DNA of 64,000 nucleotides from Thermococcus litoralis DSM 5473 (GCF_000246985.2 NC_022084.1:1064191-1128190); one strand, 5' to 3'. Counted from the first letter of the stretch, positions 1-8,042 are shown. The notes: generated by a model not told the origin, from the letters alone. Program-made: numbers and translations.

Positions 1-1
1 A

Positions 2-442
2 ACTCCCGAATACAAACATGCCATAGCGGATAAACTTGAGAGGATTGAGGTTGATGGGAAGGAACTTGAAGAGGTTAAGGAGAAGTTCAACGCAGAGTGG
101 GGAGAGATAGACGCAATAGTAATAGGCTGTCCCCATGCTTCGATTCAGGAAGTAAAAGAGGTTGCTGAGATTTTGAAGATGAGGGAGAAGCCTCTAAAAG
201 TTCCGCTTTTAATAACCGCAAGCAGAGCTGTGAAGGCTCTCGCAGATGCTCTGGGCTATAGCGAAGTTATAGAGCGATACAATGGAAAGATAATAGCCGA
301 CAGCTGTTTGATAGTCTCTCCGGTCGAGAAGTGGTATGGGGGAATAGCTACAAACAGCGGAAAGGCGAGCTTTTACTTCTCCTCAGCAGGGCTAAAGGTG
401 AGGCTTGAGAATACGGAGAAGTTACTTCTTGATGCCCCGTGA
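2..442 (+). CDS. aconitase X catalytic (large) subunit, C-terminal part; probable phosphomevalonate dehydratase large subunit
   Basis: The reading frame is open from the first bases of the window, so the 5' part lies outside. The visible 146 residues carry the family motifs GCPHAS and, near the C-terminus, the NSGKASFY segment of the AcnX catalytic domain. In archaea this subunit with its small partner forms an Fe-S dehydratase that converts 5-phosphomevalonate to trans-anhydromevalonate 5-phosphate in the modified mevalonate (isoprenoid) route. The small-subunit gene follows after 9 bases, which supports the assignment. The function is inferred from family and pairing. Confidence 0.85.
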   Translation, partial: TPEYKHAIADKLERIEVDGKELEEVKEKFNAEWGEIDAIVIGCPHASIQEVKEVAEILKMREKPLKVPLLITASRAVKALADALGYSEVIERYNGKIIADSCLIVSPVEKWYGGIATNSGKASFYFSSAGLKVRLENTEKLLLDAP

Positions 443-451
443 GGTGAGATT

Positions 452-844
452 ATGAAGCTTAAGGGGAGAAAAATCACTAAGGGAAAAGCAAGGGGAGTTG
501 CCCTTGTCTCCAAAAAACCTCTCTCATTTTTAGGAGGTGTCGACCCAAAAACGGGCATAGTGAAGGACATTGAAAGCGATATTAAGGGGGAGAGCATAAA
601 GGACAAAATCCTTGTATTCCCGAGGGGCAAAGGCTCGACTGTTGGCTCTTACGTCATTTACCAGCTGAAGAAAAACGGTGTTGCGCCTAAAGCAATAATA
701 GTTGAGGAGGCAGAGACGATTGTAGCAACGGGAGCTATTATTGCAGAAATCCCCATGGTGGATAAAATTGACATAAGCAAGATCAAGAACGGCCAGATCG
801 TTGAGGTGGATGCAGACAAAGGAGAGGTAACCATAGAGGAATAG
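452..844 (+). CDS. aconitase X swivel-domain (small) subunit; probable phosphomevalonate dehydratase small subunit
   Basis: This 130-residue protein has the swivel-domain signature [12 protein letters not shown] around residues 53-64, followed by the segment [15 protein letters not shown]. It starts at ATG 452, 9 bases after the large subunit's stop and behind a GAGGTGA ribosome site, so the two genes are translated from one message. Known role of the family: it closes over the Fe-S active site of the large subunit, here most likely for dehydration of 5-phosphomevalonate in isoprenoid lipid synthesis. Full length for the family, with no anomalies. Confidence 0.88.
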   Translation: MKLKGRKITKGKARGVALVSKKPLSFLGGVDPKTGIVKDIESDIKGESIKDKILVFPRGKGSTVGSYVIYQLKKNGVAPKAIIVEEAETIVATGAIIAEIPMVDKIDISKIKNGQIVEVDADKGEVTIEE

Positions 845-886
845 TTTTTAAGCTTTCTTCCCTATTCTTTTTAAGTGGTGGAGAAA

Positions 887-2107
887 ATGGCGAGGGGTAT
901 TTACGAGTGCGTTAAATGTGGCCATAGAGAAATTAGGGAGTCCAATACGGCTTTATTGGAAAACTCATGCCCAGAGTGCGGCTCCGATATGGTTCTTGTT
1001 GGCTTTGAGATTGAGCCTGTTGAAGAGCTCATTAATGAGCCCCTCATGGAAAAGCTCAGCGAGTTTTATTCCCTTGGCGAGATGCAGACTAAAGGAGACG
1101 TCATGGCATTTGAGGTTCTGGAGATAAGGGAGACCAACTTCGAGAGGGTTCTTAAGGAGCTTGAGAAGCTTGGCTACTGGGCTGCATTGAAAAAGAGGGA
1201 AGGAAAGGTAGTCCTCTTCGTCTTTCCGGCACAGCCGATTAAAGAGGAAAACCCCCTCATTGGGATAGGGTTGTTTATAGCAACAGTTTTGAGCACCCTC
1301 TTTGCGGGCTACTGGCTTTCAAGCTCTTATATAGCCTTTCTTGACCAGTACAACCTTCCGGGGATAAGGAACATCTACCTCAATGCCCTTGCATTTTCAA
1401 TAAGCGTCCTTGCTATCCTCGGCACCCACGAGATGGGGCACAAGATAGCGGCCACCTTTCATGGCGTAAAGTCAACTTTTCCTTACTTCATCCCCTTCCC
1501 GAACATTCTCGGCACACTGGGAGCTGTTATAAGGGTTAAATCCCCAATACCCACCAGAAACGCTGCCATAGACCTAGGCTCAAGCGGGCCTATAGCCGGG
1601 TTCATTGTGGCGATTCCAGTGCTGCTTATAGGGTTAAGGCTTTCTCCAACTCTACCTATCTCTGCGGCCCAAATGGAGGGCGGAATAGCCTTTGGTCAAA
1701 GTCTAATAATGCTCTTCCTTGAGAGATACATCTTTAGGATTCCCGAGGACTACGTGATTTACCTCCACCCGGTGGCGATAGCTGGCTGGGTAGGAATTCT
1801 CGTGACCTTCCTAAACCTAATCCCCGCTGCCCAGCTTGACGGCGGACATATAGCGAGGGCTTTCCTTGGAGAAAAGCTCCACTCGATTTTGACCTTTGGT
1901 CTAGGCCTGGCGATGATTGGACTGAGCGTCCTCTGGGCAGGGTGGCTCATCTGGGGCTTCATAATTCTCCTTATGGGGAGAATTGGAAACCCGGGTGCTT
2001 TGGATGAGGTCAGCCCAATTTCGCCTAAAAGAATAGTTCTGGCTTTGATAGTGCTTGCAATATTCATCCTCTCGGCAACGCCAGTGCCCATAAGCGTTGT
2101 TCAGTAA
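887..2107 (+). CDS. site-2-protease-like M50 family membrane metallopeptidase with N-terminal zinc ribbon
   Basis: The product is 406 residues. An N-terminal zinc ribbon (cysteines 8, 11, 28, 31) is followed by a small globular domain to about residue 120, then at least six hydrophobic segments. HEMGH at 181-185 is the HExxH zinc site, and PAAQLDGG near 310 supplies the third, aspartate ligand, both set in membrane helices as expected for intramembrane proteases. The substrate is unknown; relatives cleave membrane-bound regulators. I place the start at ATG 887 behind GGTGG; GTG codons at 875 and 878 are alternatives. It stands alone between the isoprenoid pair and the accessory island. Confidence 0.88.
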   Translation: MARGIYECVKCGHREIRESNTALLENSCPECGSDMVLVGFEIEPVEELINEPLMEKLSEFYSLGEMQTKGDVMAFEVLEIRETNFERVLKELEKLGYWAALKKREGKVVLFVFPAQPIKEENPLIGIGLFIATVLSTLFAGYWLSSSYIAFLDQYNLPGIRNIYLNALAFSISVLAILGTHEMGHKIAATFHGVKSTFPYFIPFPNILGTLGAVIRVKSPIPTRNAAIDLGSSGPIAGFIVAIPVLLIGLRLSPTLPISAAQMEGGIAFGQSLIMLFLERYIFRIPEDYVIYLHPVAIAGWVGILVTFLNLIPAAQLDGGHIARAFLGEKLHSILTFGLGLAMIGLSVLWAGWLIWGFIILLMGRIGNPGALDEVSPISPKRIVLALIVLAIFILSATPVPISVVQ

Positions 2108-2129
2108 AAAGAGCTGGGGTTTCATCTTC

Positions 2130-2181
2130 ATTTTTTTCTCTTTTGAAAGTTCCTCTGTTTAGGGGGGAGAGTAGTTCGTCC
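2130..2181 (+). repeat. degenerate solo right end of a TnpB-type (IS200/IS605-like) element
   Basis: A T-rich run, then CTTTTGAAAG, then a G/C hairpin with a TTTAG loop and a GGGGGGAGAGTAG tail. It has the same layout as better copies at 2950-2997, 7781-7831, 24812-24863 and 38049-38093, but has decayed. No transposase gene is attached. The assignment rests on similarity between the copies in this window. Confidence 0.5.
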
Positions 2182-2187
2182 AATTTT

Positions 2188-2240
2188 TAGCAAAAGGTTA
2201 TGAAGATTTTGCTAATTCTTGGAGAAATCAACGCCAAGAA
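2188..2240. other. two adjacent stem-loops with matching 11-nt loops
   Basis: TAGCAAAA (2188-2195) pairs with TTTTGCTA (2207-2214). One base later TTCTTGG (2216-2222) pairs with CCAAGAA (2234-2240). Both stems enclose exactly 11 nt. They lie in the gap where the protease gene and the VapC gene converge. They could be a bidirectional terminator or a small structured RNA. Confidence 0.5.
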
Positions 2241-2256
2241 CTTTCATATTTGGATG

Positions 2257-2667
2257 CTAGGATCGTTTGCTGGCTTCAGCTAACTCCATGAATTCCTCCG
2301 GTGTGTAAACTTTTTCGTACCATGCAAAATCCTTTTTGTTGTAAGTTATTACCGGAGCGTTGAGCTTTAGCGCCAGTGAACCTATCATGTAGTCTCTCGC
2401 GTTTTTTCTAAAGTCCCATCTTCCCCAGACGGCTTTTACAGTCTCTACGGCACATTCTTTGTAAAACGCCATAACTTCAATCCCTATGCTGTGCAAGAGT
2501 GCATCAACTGCACTTCTGCCTTCCTCAATGCTTCCCATCTTTTTGGACTGGTGGTAGAGGTACTCGGCATAGCTTACGGAGCTTATTACCGGAGAGTGCG
2601 GAGAGTCCTTTAACCAGAGCAGGAACTTCCAGTTGTGGAAAACGTTTGTATCAAGGACTACCTTCAT
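2257..2667 (-). CDS. PIN-domain toxin, VapC family
   Basis: This 136-residue protein opens with the PIN-domain strand KVVLDTNVFHNW; D6 is the first metal-binding acidic residue. Further acidic residues lie in the middle (Y-A-E-Y near 35, then R-D-Y near 92) and a late D in NKKDFAWY. VapC toxins are Mg-dependent RNases, often cutting initiator tRNA or rRNA. Its start overlaps the stop of the antitoxin gene upstream by 4 bases, the standard antitoxin-first arrangement. The target RNA cannot be read from the sequence. Confidence 0.85.
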   Translation of the reverse strand: MKVVLDTNVFHNWKFLLWLKDSPHSPVISSVSYAEYLYHQSKKMGSIEEGRSAVDALLHSIGIEVMAFYKECAVETVKAVWGRWDFRKNARDYMIGSLALKLNAPVITYNKKDFAWYEKVYTPEEFMELAEASKRS

Positions 2668-2903
2668 TTGTGATCCTCCGTGAACATTTTGCCCAGCCCT
2701 TCTCTCATCTCTTCTATGCTTTCCTCGATGTCCCTTGATAGTTCAGCCATCTCTTTAACGAAATCCTCAAGACGTTTTATCACATAGCCCTCTTTTGTCT
2801 TGATGAACACTACCTCGTCTCCAGCCTTAATCCCAAGCCTCTCCCTCACTTCCTTGGGAATCGTTACTTGGTATTTCTTTGTTACAGTTGGCATTGGGAT
2901 CAC
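2664..2903 (-). CDS. AbrB/MazE-type antitoxin (VapB)
   Basis: 79 residues. The N-terminal swapped-hairpin AbrB fold is recognisable from VTKKYQVTIPKEVRERLGI and the following AGDEVVFI, with an acidic, helical C-terminal tail that would wrap the toxin. Antitoxins of this class bind and inhibit the partner VapC and repress their own promoter. The gene is translationally coupled to the PIN toxin downstream. The start could be ATG 2903, or a methionine three codons in; the first is preceded by GGTGAT. Confidence 0.85.
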   Translation of the reverse strand: MIPMPTVTKKYQVTIPKEVRERLGIKAGDEVVFIKTKEGYVIKRLEDFVKEMAELSRDIEESIEEMREGLGKMFTEDHK

Positions 2904-2949
2904 CTATATGGTATTACATCTATTGGACTATTAATACTTTTCCCATTTG

Positions 2950-2997
2950 GCTTTTTCTTTAACTCAAGTCTGTCCCTTTAGGGTGGGGAGGAGGTCA
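2950..2997 (+). repeat. solo right end of a TnpB-type (IS200/IS605-like) element
   Basis: Pyrimidine tract, hairpin CCCTTTAGGG, then TGGGGAGGAGGTCA. This hairpin plus GGGGAGGAGGTCA is the right-end signature of IS200/IS605-family elements whose tnpB transcript yields a guide RNA. No transposase or tnpB remains nearby. The last TCA (2995-2997) would be the right cleavage site, so DNA from about 2998 would be the guide position if an RNA is made. Confidence 0.6.
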
Positions 2998-3057
2998 TCC
3001 TACAGGGATGATGATTTCAAAAGAAACACTTGGGTTTTGAAAAAGCTGTTAAAAGCT

Positions 3058-3606
3058 CTAGTCTTTTTCCTTCAAAATCTGCTCTATGTCGTTGTAGATT
3101 GAATCCCTCGAGACGTTGAAGAGCCTCGCTATCTCGGAGATGTTCAAAACCTTTGGATTCCAGTCAAAAAGCTCGAGGGCTTTCCTAAGGATTGCCCTCC
3201 TTTCTTCAATGCTCAGGTTCTCAAAGCTCTCCCTTTCCATGGGTATGTTCACAACCGCTATTGCAACAGCATATTTTCTTCGGGTTATGGGCATCGTGTA
3301 GGTTCCAAAGGTGAAGTCAACTATTTGGGCATTCTTTAGCTTTTCCCTCATCTTCTCTTGCAGCCTTTCGAGGACGTCCTTGCCTGAGGAGTACTCGGCT
3401 ACTATCATCTTCTCATGGTTTTTGTCCGGCTCTATGCTTAGGCTTATTCTAACACTCATGAAGGCACCGAAGGAGAGCTCTATCTTTGCCTTATCTATTC
3501 TTCCCGGGATTTTCTCTAAGACCTCGGCTTTTTCTCTAAGCTCCTTTAAACAGCCTTCAACGCTCGATGACTCGCACTCTATGAAGACCAGCATCGCTAT
3601 CCCCAT
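3058..3606 (-). CDS. HTH transcriptional regulator, divergent from the pilin genes (unnamed family)
   Basis: 182 residues. The N-terminal two thirds is an alpha/beta sensor-like domain that I do not recognise. The last 45 residues form a helix-turn-helix (LNISEIARLFNVSRDSIYND) in which SRDSIYND would be the recognition helix. The gene is divergent from the class III signal-peptide gene at 3674, with 67 bases between the starts, so it may control the pilin genes; that is inference from position. ATG 3606 is the longest start; ATG 3594 is possible. Confidence 0.65.
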   Translation of the reverse strand: MGIAMLVFIECESSSVEGCLKELREKAEVLEKIPGRIDKAKIELSFGAFMSVRISLSIEPDKNHEKMIVAEYSSGKDVLERLQEKMREKLKNAQIVDFTFGTYTMPITRRKYAVAIAVVNIPMERESFENLSIEERRAILRKALELFDWNPKVLNISEIARLFNVSRDSIYNDIEQILKEKD

Positions 3607-3673
3607 TTTTGATTATCTCATAGGCAGAATTGGGGAGAAAAATATTTATTTTTTTCTCAAGGATGATCGGAGC

Positions 3674-4159
3674 ATGAGCCGAAAGGGTCAAGGTTCACTG
3701 GAGTACCTCTTTATGGTTGCTGCGGCATTGATAATAATATTCGTTGCGGTGAGCTATATCAGCAGTTCCGGGGGTCAAGTTGCCCAGAAGAGTGGTATTG
3801 CCTCTTTACAGAGCCAGGCGGAGATTGCAAAGTCCAGGCTAAGTGCAAAAGACCTCTGGAACGATGAATACTGCTTTTACATCCTCTCGGAGGGTTATTC
3901 CAAGGACAAAGTTGGCTCCGAATACGGCATAAGCGTAAAGGACAAAGGCTCAAATGGGAAGTGTGATATAACTGACAAGGTTATCTACTACCTCGACTAC
4001 AGAAATGCAAGATACAAGGATGATGTCAAAGCCCTCTATGGGGACGATAGGTATAAGCTGAAAACCCTGAAAGAGCTGTATGACCTCTGCCTAGCAAACG
4101 ATGAAAACGCTTGTAAGGTAATAATCACCCTCGACGAGTCGTTGTGGATTCCTCAATAG
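3674..4159 (+). CDS. class III signal-peptide protein, pilin-like (copy 1)
   Basis: 161 residues. The basic N-terminus MSRKGQGSLEYLFM has the QxSxE class III signal (processed in other Euryarchaeota by EppA-type prepilin peptidase), followed directly by the hydrophobic assembly helix AAALIIIFVAVSYI. The rest is a soluble head ending LYDLCLANDENACKVII, in which two cysteines ten or so residues apart recur in the paralogues at 4280 and 4814. I chose ATG 3674 because GGATGAT precedes it and the signal begins there; the frame is open much further upstream but that part overlaps the regulator. Likely an adhesion or archaellum-unrelated pilus subunit. Confidence 0.82.
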   Translation: MSRKGQGSLEYLFMVAAALIIIFVAVSYISSSGGQVAQKSGIASLQSQAEIAKSRLSAKDLWNDEYCFYILSEGYSKDKVGSEYGISVKDKGSNGKCDITDKVIYYLDYRNARYKDDVKALYGDDRYKLKTLKELYDLCLANDENACKVIITLDESLWIPQ

Positions 4160-4279
4160 TTTGGATTGCATCAAGACCTGCAATTTTGAGGAAGTGATCG
4201 GCATAATTGCGGGGAAAGGTATTTATATGTCTTTGATGTAATTTGTATTTGAAGATACCCTTTCGGAGGTGTTTGGGAA

Positions 4280-4738
4280 ATGATAAACTTGAAGAAGTTG
4301 TTTAGAAGGAAGAAGGGCCAGGGTGCGCTGGAGTATCTCTTCATGATCGCAGCAGCCTTGATAATAATATTTGTAGTGGTTAGGTACATTAGTGGATCTA
4401 CACAACAGGCCAGCTCACAGAGCGATATAGCTTCATTGCAGAGTCAAGTGGAACTTATAAAGAGCAAGCTCGTTTCACAAAATGTATGGGATGATCAGTA
4501 TGAGGTAGAGTACGACTCCAACAAGAATTATCTTTTAGTGAAGGATACGAGTGGTACTGTGGCTTATGCAGAAGCAGATAAAGATTACAATGCTGCTCCC
4601 TATTTGACACTAATCAGCAGTACGCCTAAGCCCACCTTAAAAGATTTATACGATAAATGTATGGTAGAAAACGACGCTACAGCATGTGAAATAATTGTTG
4701 ATGTTGGAGATGATATTAAGTTGGGAGCGCCACAATAA
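4280..4738 (+). CDS. class III signal-peptide protein, pilin-like (copy 2)
   Basis: 152 residues, clearly paralogous to the gene at 3674. Basic leader ending KKGQGALEYLFM with the Q-x-x-x-E motif, hydrophobic helix AAALIIIFVVVRYI, then SIASLQSQ-like sequence, and a C-terminus LYDKCMVENDATACEIIV with the conserved pair of cysteines. It lies 120 bases after copy 1 and has its own TATA-like element (ATTTATAT, about 4220), so it may be separately transcribed. ATG 4280 follows GGAGGTG at a suitable distance. Function as pilin is inferred from the signal type. Confidence 0.82.
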   Translation: MINLKKLFRRKKGQGALEYLFMIAAALIIIFVVVRYISGSTQQASSQSDIASLQSQVELIKSKLVSQNVWDDQYEVEYDSNKNYLLVKDTSGTVAYAEADKDYNAAPYLTLISSTPKPTLKDLYDKCMVENDATACEIIVDVGDDIKLGAPQ

Positions 4739-5150
4739 TAGTTTTTTGAATTTATCTTTTCTTTTTGATGTTTTTGTGGTCCGAATTAATTAAAATTATC
4801 TTTGGTGACCCAAATGAAAAAAGCCCAAGCTCCTCTTGAATACTCAACAATTGTTGCTGCAGCCTATTCTACTAGTTTCATCAAAGGCAACAGAAGTAAG
4901 CGAACAAACAAAGGGTTTACCCTATCAGAGCAACGCTCAGACACTTATCAACCATCTAAAAGCCCGAGGTCAATGGGAATCTCTCAAAACCCAGACCATC
5001 TCCTGCTCGAACGGGCAGTGTGATTTCAACGGTGAGACAAAAGCCATAGACGACTCAACCTTTACATACTCGGACACCCTTGAGAACGCCTCACTCAACA
5101 GTTCTTCCTAAGCGAAAGCCTTAAAACTTTTTGTGAATAAATGTGGGTGT

Positions 5151-5780
5151 ATGGTAGTGAAAGAGAAGCTTTACACGGTGAAGAAGGCGAGTGAGATACT
5201 CGGCGTCCACCCCAAGACAATCCAAAAATGGGATAGAGAAGGGAAAATCAGAACCGTTAGAACACCCGGCGGGAGAAGAAGAATACCAGAAAGCGAAATA
5301 AAAAGACTCCTCGGCATAAACGAAGAGAAAGGTCTAATACTCGGCTACGCAAGGGTCTCAAGCCAGGCTCAAAAAGACGACTTAGAAAGACAAGTCAAAG
5401 CAATAGAGCAATACGCAAAAGAACGAGGCTGGCAAGTCCAAATACTCACGGACATCGGCCCAGGGTTGAACGAGGACAGGAAGAACTACCGTAAGCTTCT
5501 CGAACTTGTGACAAACGGGAAAGTCTCAAAAGTCATCACCACTTATCCAGACAGACTCACTCGTTTCGGTTTCAAAACTCTCGAATTCTTCTTCAAGGAG
5601 AACGGTGCAGAGATAATCATTATCAACGACAAAGAAAACTCTCCACGAGAAGAACTCATTGAAGACTTAATAACCATAATCTCGCACTTTGCCGGAAAGC
5701 TCTACGGAATGCGCTCCCACAAATACAAAAAGCTCAAGGAAGGCGTGAAAAAACTAATCGAGGAGGTCGAGAATGACTAA
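5151..5780 (+). CDS. tnpA: IS607-family serine recombinase TnpA
   Basis: 209 residues. An N-terminal MerR-like helix-turn-helix ([20 protein letters not shown]) recognises the element ends. The serine-resolvase catalytic domain starts at [18 protein letters not shown], where the first S of RVSS is the nucleophile, and R-L-T-R-F-G carries later active-site arginines. It performs transposition through double-strand exchange via covalent Ser-DNA links. The start is uncertain: ATG 5133 or ATG 5151. A second, diverged copy is at 11484. Confidence 0.9.
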   Translation: MVVKEKLYTVKKASEILGVHPKTIQKWDREGKIRTVRTPGGRRRIPESEIKRLLGINEEKGLILGYARVSSQAQKDDLERQVKAIEQYAKERGWQVQILTDIGPGLNEDRKNYRKLLELVTNGKVSKVITTYPDRLTRFGFKTLEFFFKENGAEIIIINDKENSPREELIEDLITIISHFAGKLYGMRSHKYKKLKEGVKKLIEEVEND

Positions 5781-7026
5781 AATAGTCCTCACGTACAGAA
5801 TGCCCCACAACTGGAACATTGATTTGTTCCTCAAAGAATACCAAAAACTGCTCCAGAGGGCAATTGACGAAATATGGGAAAACACGACTTGGAAAGAAAA
5901 GAGAGTCAAGCATAGATATTCTCTCGGAAGAAAAAATTATCGCTACTACGGGACAACTCGCTTAATCCCCTATTTTCCGCAGTCTAATGAGTTCAAGCGA
6001 AAACTGAGGAACGAACTCCTCCGAGAGTGGCCTTTCGCCAAGCACTACGTTGATTCTGCAATAAAGACTGCCTATTCAGTCCTCAAAAGCTGGAGACAGA
6101 ACTACCTCAAAGGAAAGAGAAAAAGAGCAAAGCCAGTCGTTAAGAGGAAGTTCGTGAGGGTTAAAACAACACTAATGAAGGTCGAAGGCTCGAAGATAAG
6201 AATAACCGTTAGACCACGTGAGAAATACCTTGAGCTGGACTTCTCAAGGGAGTGGTTCTATGAAAAGGTCAAGAACTGGAATGTTGGCGAGCTGATAATC
6301 AGGGAGAGCGACGTTCTGCTAACCTTCTCAAAGGAAGTCGAGTTCTCTGGAAGAATCAAAATCGGTATTGACAGCAACCTTACGAGCCTCGACGTTTATC
6401 ACCCTGAAAAGGGCTGGACTAGGGTGGACTTGAGCGAACTGCATAGAATTTCCGAGACTTACGACAGAATTATTGATATGCTAAAAAGCGTTCAGCGGAA
6501 AGCCCCGAAGAGGATTGGAGTTCTCCTTAAAAAATACTGGACTAGAAGGAGAAACAGGATTGAGGACTACCTGAACAAGCTCGCAGTCCAGCTTTCGAGG
6601 GAGTTTCCCGATGCGGTTTTTGTCTTCGAGGATTTGGACAAGTTCAAGATGCTCCAGAATGGTTCGAGGAAGTTCAATAGAAAGCTCTCCCGTGCCACTT
6701 GGAAGAAAATCGTTGGAAAGCTTTCTTATCGTGTTCCAATTGAGTTTGTTAATCCTGCTTACACCTCATCCACCTGCCCGGTGTGTGGGAGTAAGTTAGA
6801 GTCCCGAAACGGGCTGGTGGTTTGTCATAACTGTGGTTTTGAGGCTGATAGGCAGTTTGTTGGTGCGTTCAACGTTTTCGTGCGGGGACTTGGGGTCGCC
6901 CTGAGCGGGGCTGAGCGTGATGATTTGCTCTCCGATGAACCCGGAGGGGGGCTGAACGCGATGAGGCCCAAGTCCGTCGTGAGGGTTGATTTGAACGGGT
7001 GGAGGTTTACTCACACTTACTCATAA
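5773..7026 (+). CDS. tnpB: TnpB, RNA-guided DNA endonuclease of the IS607-type element
   Basis: 417 residues. The split RuvC nuclease residues are all present: D200 in [10 protein letters not shown]286 in FVFEDLDKF and D359 in [10 protein letters not shown], with a zinc ribbon between the last two (cysteines 335, 338, 351, 354). TnpB proteins use an RNA from the element's right end to cut the vacated donor site and so retain the transposon. The first codons overlap tnpA. The guide RNA would be expected to come from the tail of this gene to the right end near 7027; I could not define it. Looks intact and active. Confidence 0.92.
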   Translation: MTKIVLTYRMPHNWNIDLFLKEYQKLLQRAIDEIWENTTWKEKRVKHRYSLGRKNYRYYGTTRLIPYFPQSNEFKRKLRNELLREWPFAKHYVDSAIKTAYSVLKSWRQNYLKGKRKRAKPVVKRKFVRVKTTLMKVEGSKIRITVRPREKYLELDFSREWFYEKVKNWNVGELIIRESDVLLTFSKEVEFSGRIKIGIDSNLTSLDVYHPEKGWTRVDLSELHRISETYDRIIDMLKSVQRKAPKRIGVLLKKYWTRRRNRIEDYLNKLAVQLSREFPDAVFVFEDLDKFKMLQNGSRKFNRKLSRATWKKIVGKLSYRVPIEFVNPAYTSSTCPVCGSKLESRNGLVVCHNCGFEADRQFVGAFNVFVRGLGVALSGAERDDLLSDEPGGGLNAMRPKSVVRVDLNGWRFTHTYS

Positions 7027-7113
7027 AAGCTCACGACGGACAGACCCCTACAACAGGTGCATCTACGAGAACGACTTGGACTCTTGCAAAGCGATAGTTT
7101 ACGTTTTGGGCGA

Positions 7114-7530
7114 TTAGTCTTGGAGGAGATCCACAACTTCTTTTGTATCTAAAACCTGCACGTTTTTGAGGTTTTTGAGCTTCTTGTCGTTGCTCCATAT
7201 TGGGCAGTTAAGCTTCAAGGCTAAAGCGACAAAATCTATATCCCCGAGATCTGGAGTAATCTCAACGGCTTCTTGAATTTTGTCTGCATATTCACTTTCT
7301 GGGATTGGGATGACTATGTGGGACAGTATACCCAAAATCTCTTCAAATCTTTCAGGAGAAATCTTGGACTTTTTGATTATTTCGCTCTTGTACTTTTGAA
7401 GTTCATCATATGCATATTCAGGAGTATATAAGTCCAAAATTCCCCTCAGCTTTCTTATAAGTTTTCTTGTAGTGGAATCAGCCTTGAAGAAGGAGAAAAG
7501 GACGTTTGTATCAACTACGAGTGAGTCCAA
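7114..7530 (-). CDS. PIN-domain toxin, VapC family
   Basis: 138 residues. Begins MDSLVVDTNVLFSFF with D7 as first metal ligand; a middle acidic residue lies in TPEYAYDEL, and DLGDIDFVALALKL holds the next acidic pair, followed by W-S-N-D-KK near the end. This full set fits an active Mg-dependent RNase. Its 5' end overlaps the antitoxin gene by 20 bases, so the pair is coupled. It abuts the C-terminal remnant of the disrupted pilin gene on the other strand. Confidence 0.85.
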   Translation of the reverse strand: MDSLVVDTNVLFSFFKADSTTRKLIRKLRGILDLYTPEYAYDELQKYKSEIIKKSKISPERFEEILGILSHIVIPIPESEYADKIQEAVEITPDLGDIDFVALALKLNCPIWSNDKKLKNLKNVQVLDTKEVVDLLQD

Positions 7531-7738
7531 GTTTTTCCCTCCAGTATTTTGCTCTTTCTTTTTTGATCTCTTCGGTAATTCTCTCTATGTCTTTCTCTGT
7601 TAATTCAGAACTCTCAAGTTCTTTCTCAATTTTTTTGAGCATTGAATCTATGAGAATTTCCTTTCTAACCGTTCTCCTTATAAGCCGAATTAAAGTTTCG
7701 TCCACATTATTGGGGACTTTTATCACAATCTCTTTCAT
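7511..7738 (-). CDS. VapB-type antitoxin
   Basis: 75 residues, highly charged and helical. The N-terminal MKEIVIKVPNNVDETLIRLI suggests a beta strand followed by helices, as in small DNA-binding antitoxins, and the C-terminal half (KERAKYWREKLGL) would bind the toxin. I identify it mainly from its position, directly upstream of and overlapping a PIN toxin. It would neutralise that toxin and repress the operon. The start ATG 7738 follows GGTGAGAT. Confidence 0.75.
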   Translation of the reverse strand: MKEIVIKVPNNVDETLIRLIRRTVRKEILIDSMLKKIEKELESSELTEKDIERITEEIKKERAKYWREKLGLTRS

Positions 7739-7780
7739 AATCTCACCGCTGTATAAGGGTTATCCTCTAAACTTTTTAAC

Positions 7781-7831
7781 CCTTACTTTTTCTCTTAAAA
7801 GCCTCGCCCTCCAGGGCGGGGAAGATGTCAG
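7781..7831 (+). repeat. solo right end of a TnpB-type (IS200/IS605-like) element
   Basis: The T-rich tract is followed by AAAGCCTCGCCCTCCAGGGC and GGGGAAGATGTCAG. Hairpin GCCCTCCAGGGC is perfect. It is the same arrangement as the copy at 24812-24863 on the other strand. The stretch 7739-8042 (304 bases) holds no gene: only this repeat, a small hairpin around 7860, and the promoter of the HEPN gene. Confidence 0.6.
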
Positions 7832-7974
7832 ATTAGCAGGAAAAGAGGAGTGTATAACTCCCTCCAGAGGAGTCTTCCCATGAAAAAATTGATTTTATGT
7901 GCCTTTTCTAAAGACACAACTAACACATAGAGATAGACTAAGCGGGGAGTGGAATTCAAAGGTTCCTCACCTTT

Positions 7975-8028
7975 TGTAATAATTCTTACAGAAAAGCTTT
8001 TATATGCTTTTTTTGTAATTAAAATTAC
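7975..8028 (+). promoter_or_regulatory. promoter of the HEPN/nucleotidyltransferase pair with two flanking palindromes
   Basis: TATA-like TTTATATGC lies at about 7999-8007. Palindrome TGTAA-N6-TTACA (7975-7990) sits upstream, and GTAATT-AA-AATTAC (8015-8028) sits at the expected transcription start. Two related TGTAA-type palindromes around one TATA box are what an autorepressing toxin-antitoxin complex would bind. Confidence 0.55.
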
Positions 8029-8042
8029 GGAGGGTTAATATC

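Larger units (their letters stand above)
5112..7027 (+). mobile_element. IS607-type element, apparently intact (copy 1)
   Basis: Carries a serine recombinase (tnpA) and a complete tnpB overlapping by 8 bases. The flanks are the two halves of pilin copy 3, so the ends lie near 5109 and 7028, though no terminal inverted repeats or target duplication mark them, as is usual for IS607. Both genes look functional. Confidence 0.8.
4814..7117 (+). pseudogene. class III signal-peptide pilin (copy 3), frameshifted and split by an IS607-type element
   Basis: ATG 4814 opens MKKAQAPLEYSTIVAAA, a class III signal. The frame then shifts near 4855-4875; the continuation reads through QTLINHLKARGQWESL to the stop at 5109. 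After the IS607 element, sequence from about 7030 reads DPYNRCIYENDLDSCK and ends at the stop 7115-7117, matching the C-terminal LYDxC...ND..C pattern of copies 1 and 2. The gene was therefore broken by insertion between about 5108 and 7030, and the early frameshift is a second lesion. Its last 4 bases overlap the convergent VapC gene. Confidence 0.8.

Noticed and set aside
3010-3030. TTCAAAAGAAA next to the solo right end at 2950-2997, matching flanks of other copies
   Set aside because: In the other copies this string is the opposite-strand form of the element's upstream tract; here it lies on the wrong side, so it is probably chance.
3311-3673. Long open frame upstream of and continuous with pilin copy 1
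   Set aside because: It runs antisense through the HTH regulator; the class III signal and ribosome site place the true start at ATG 3674.
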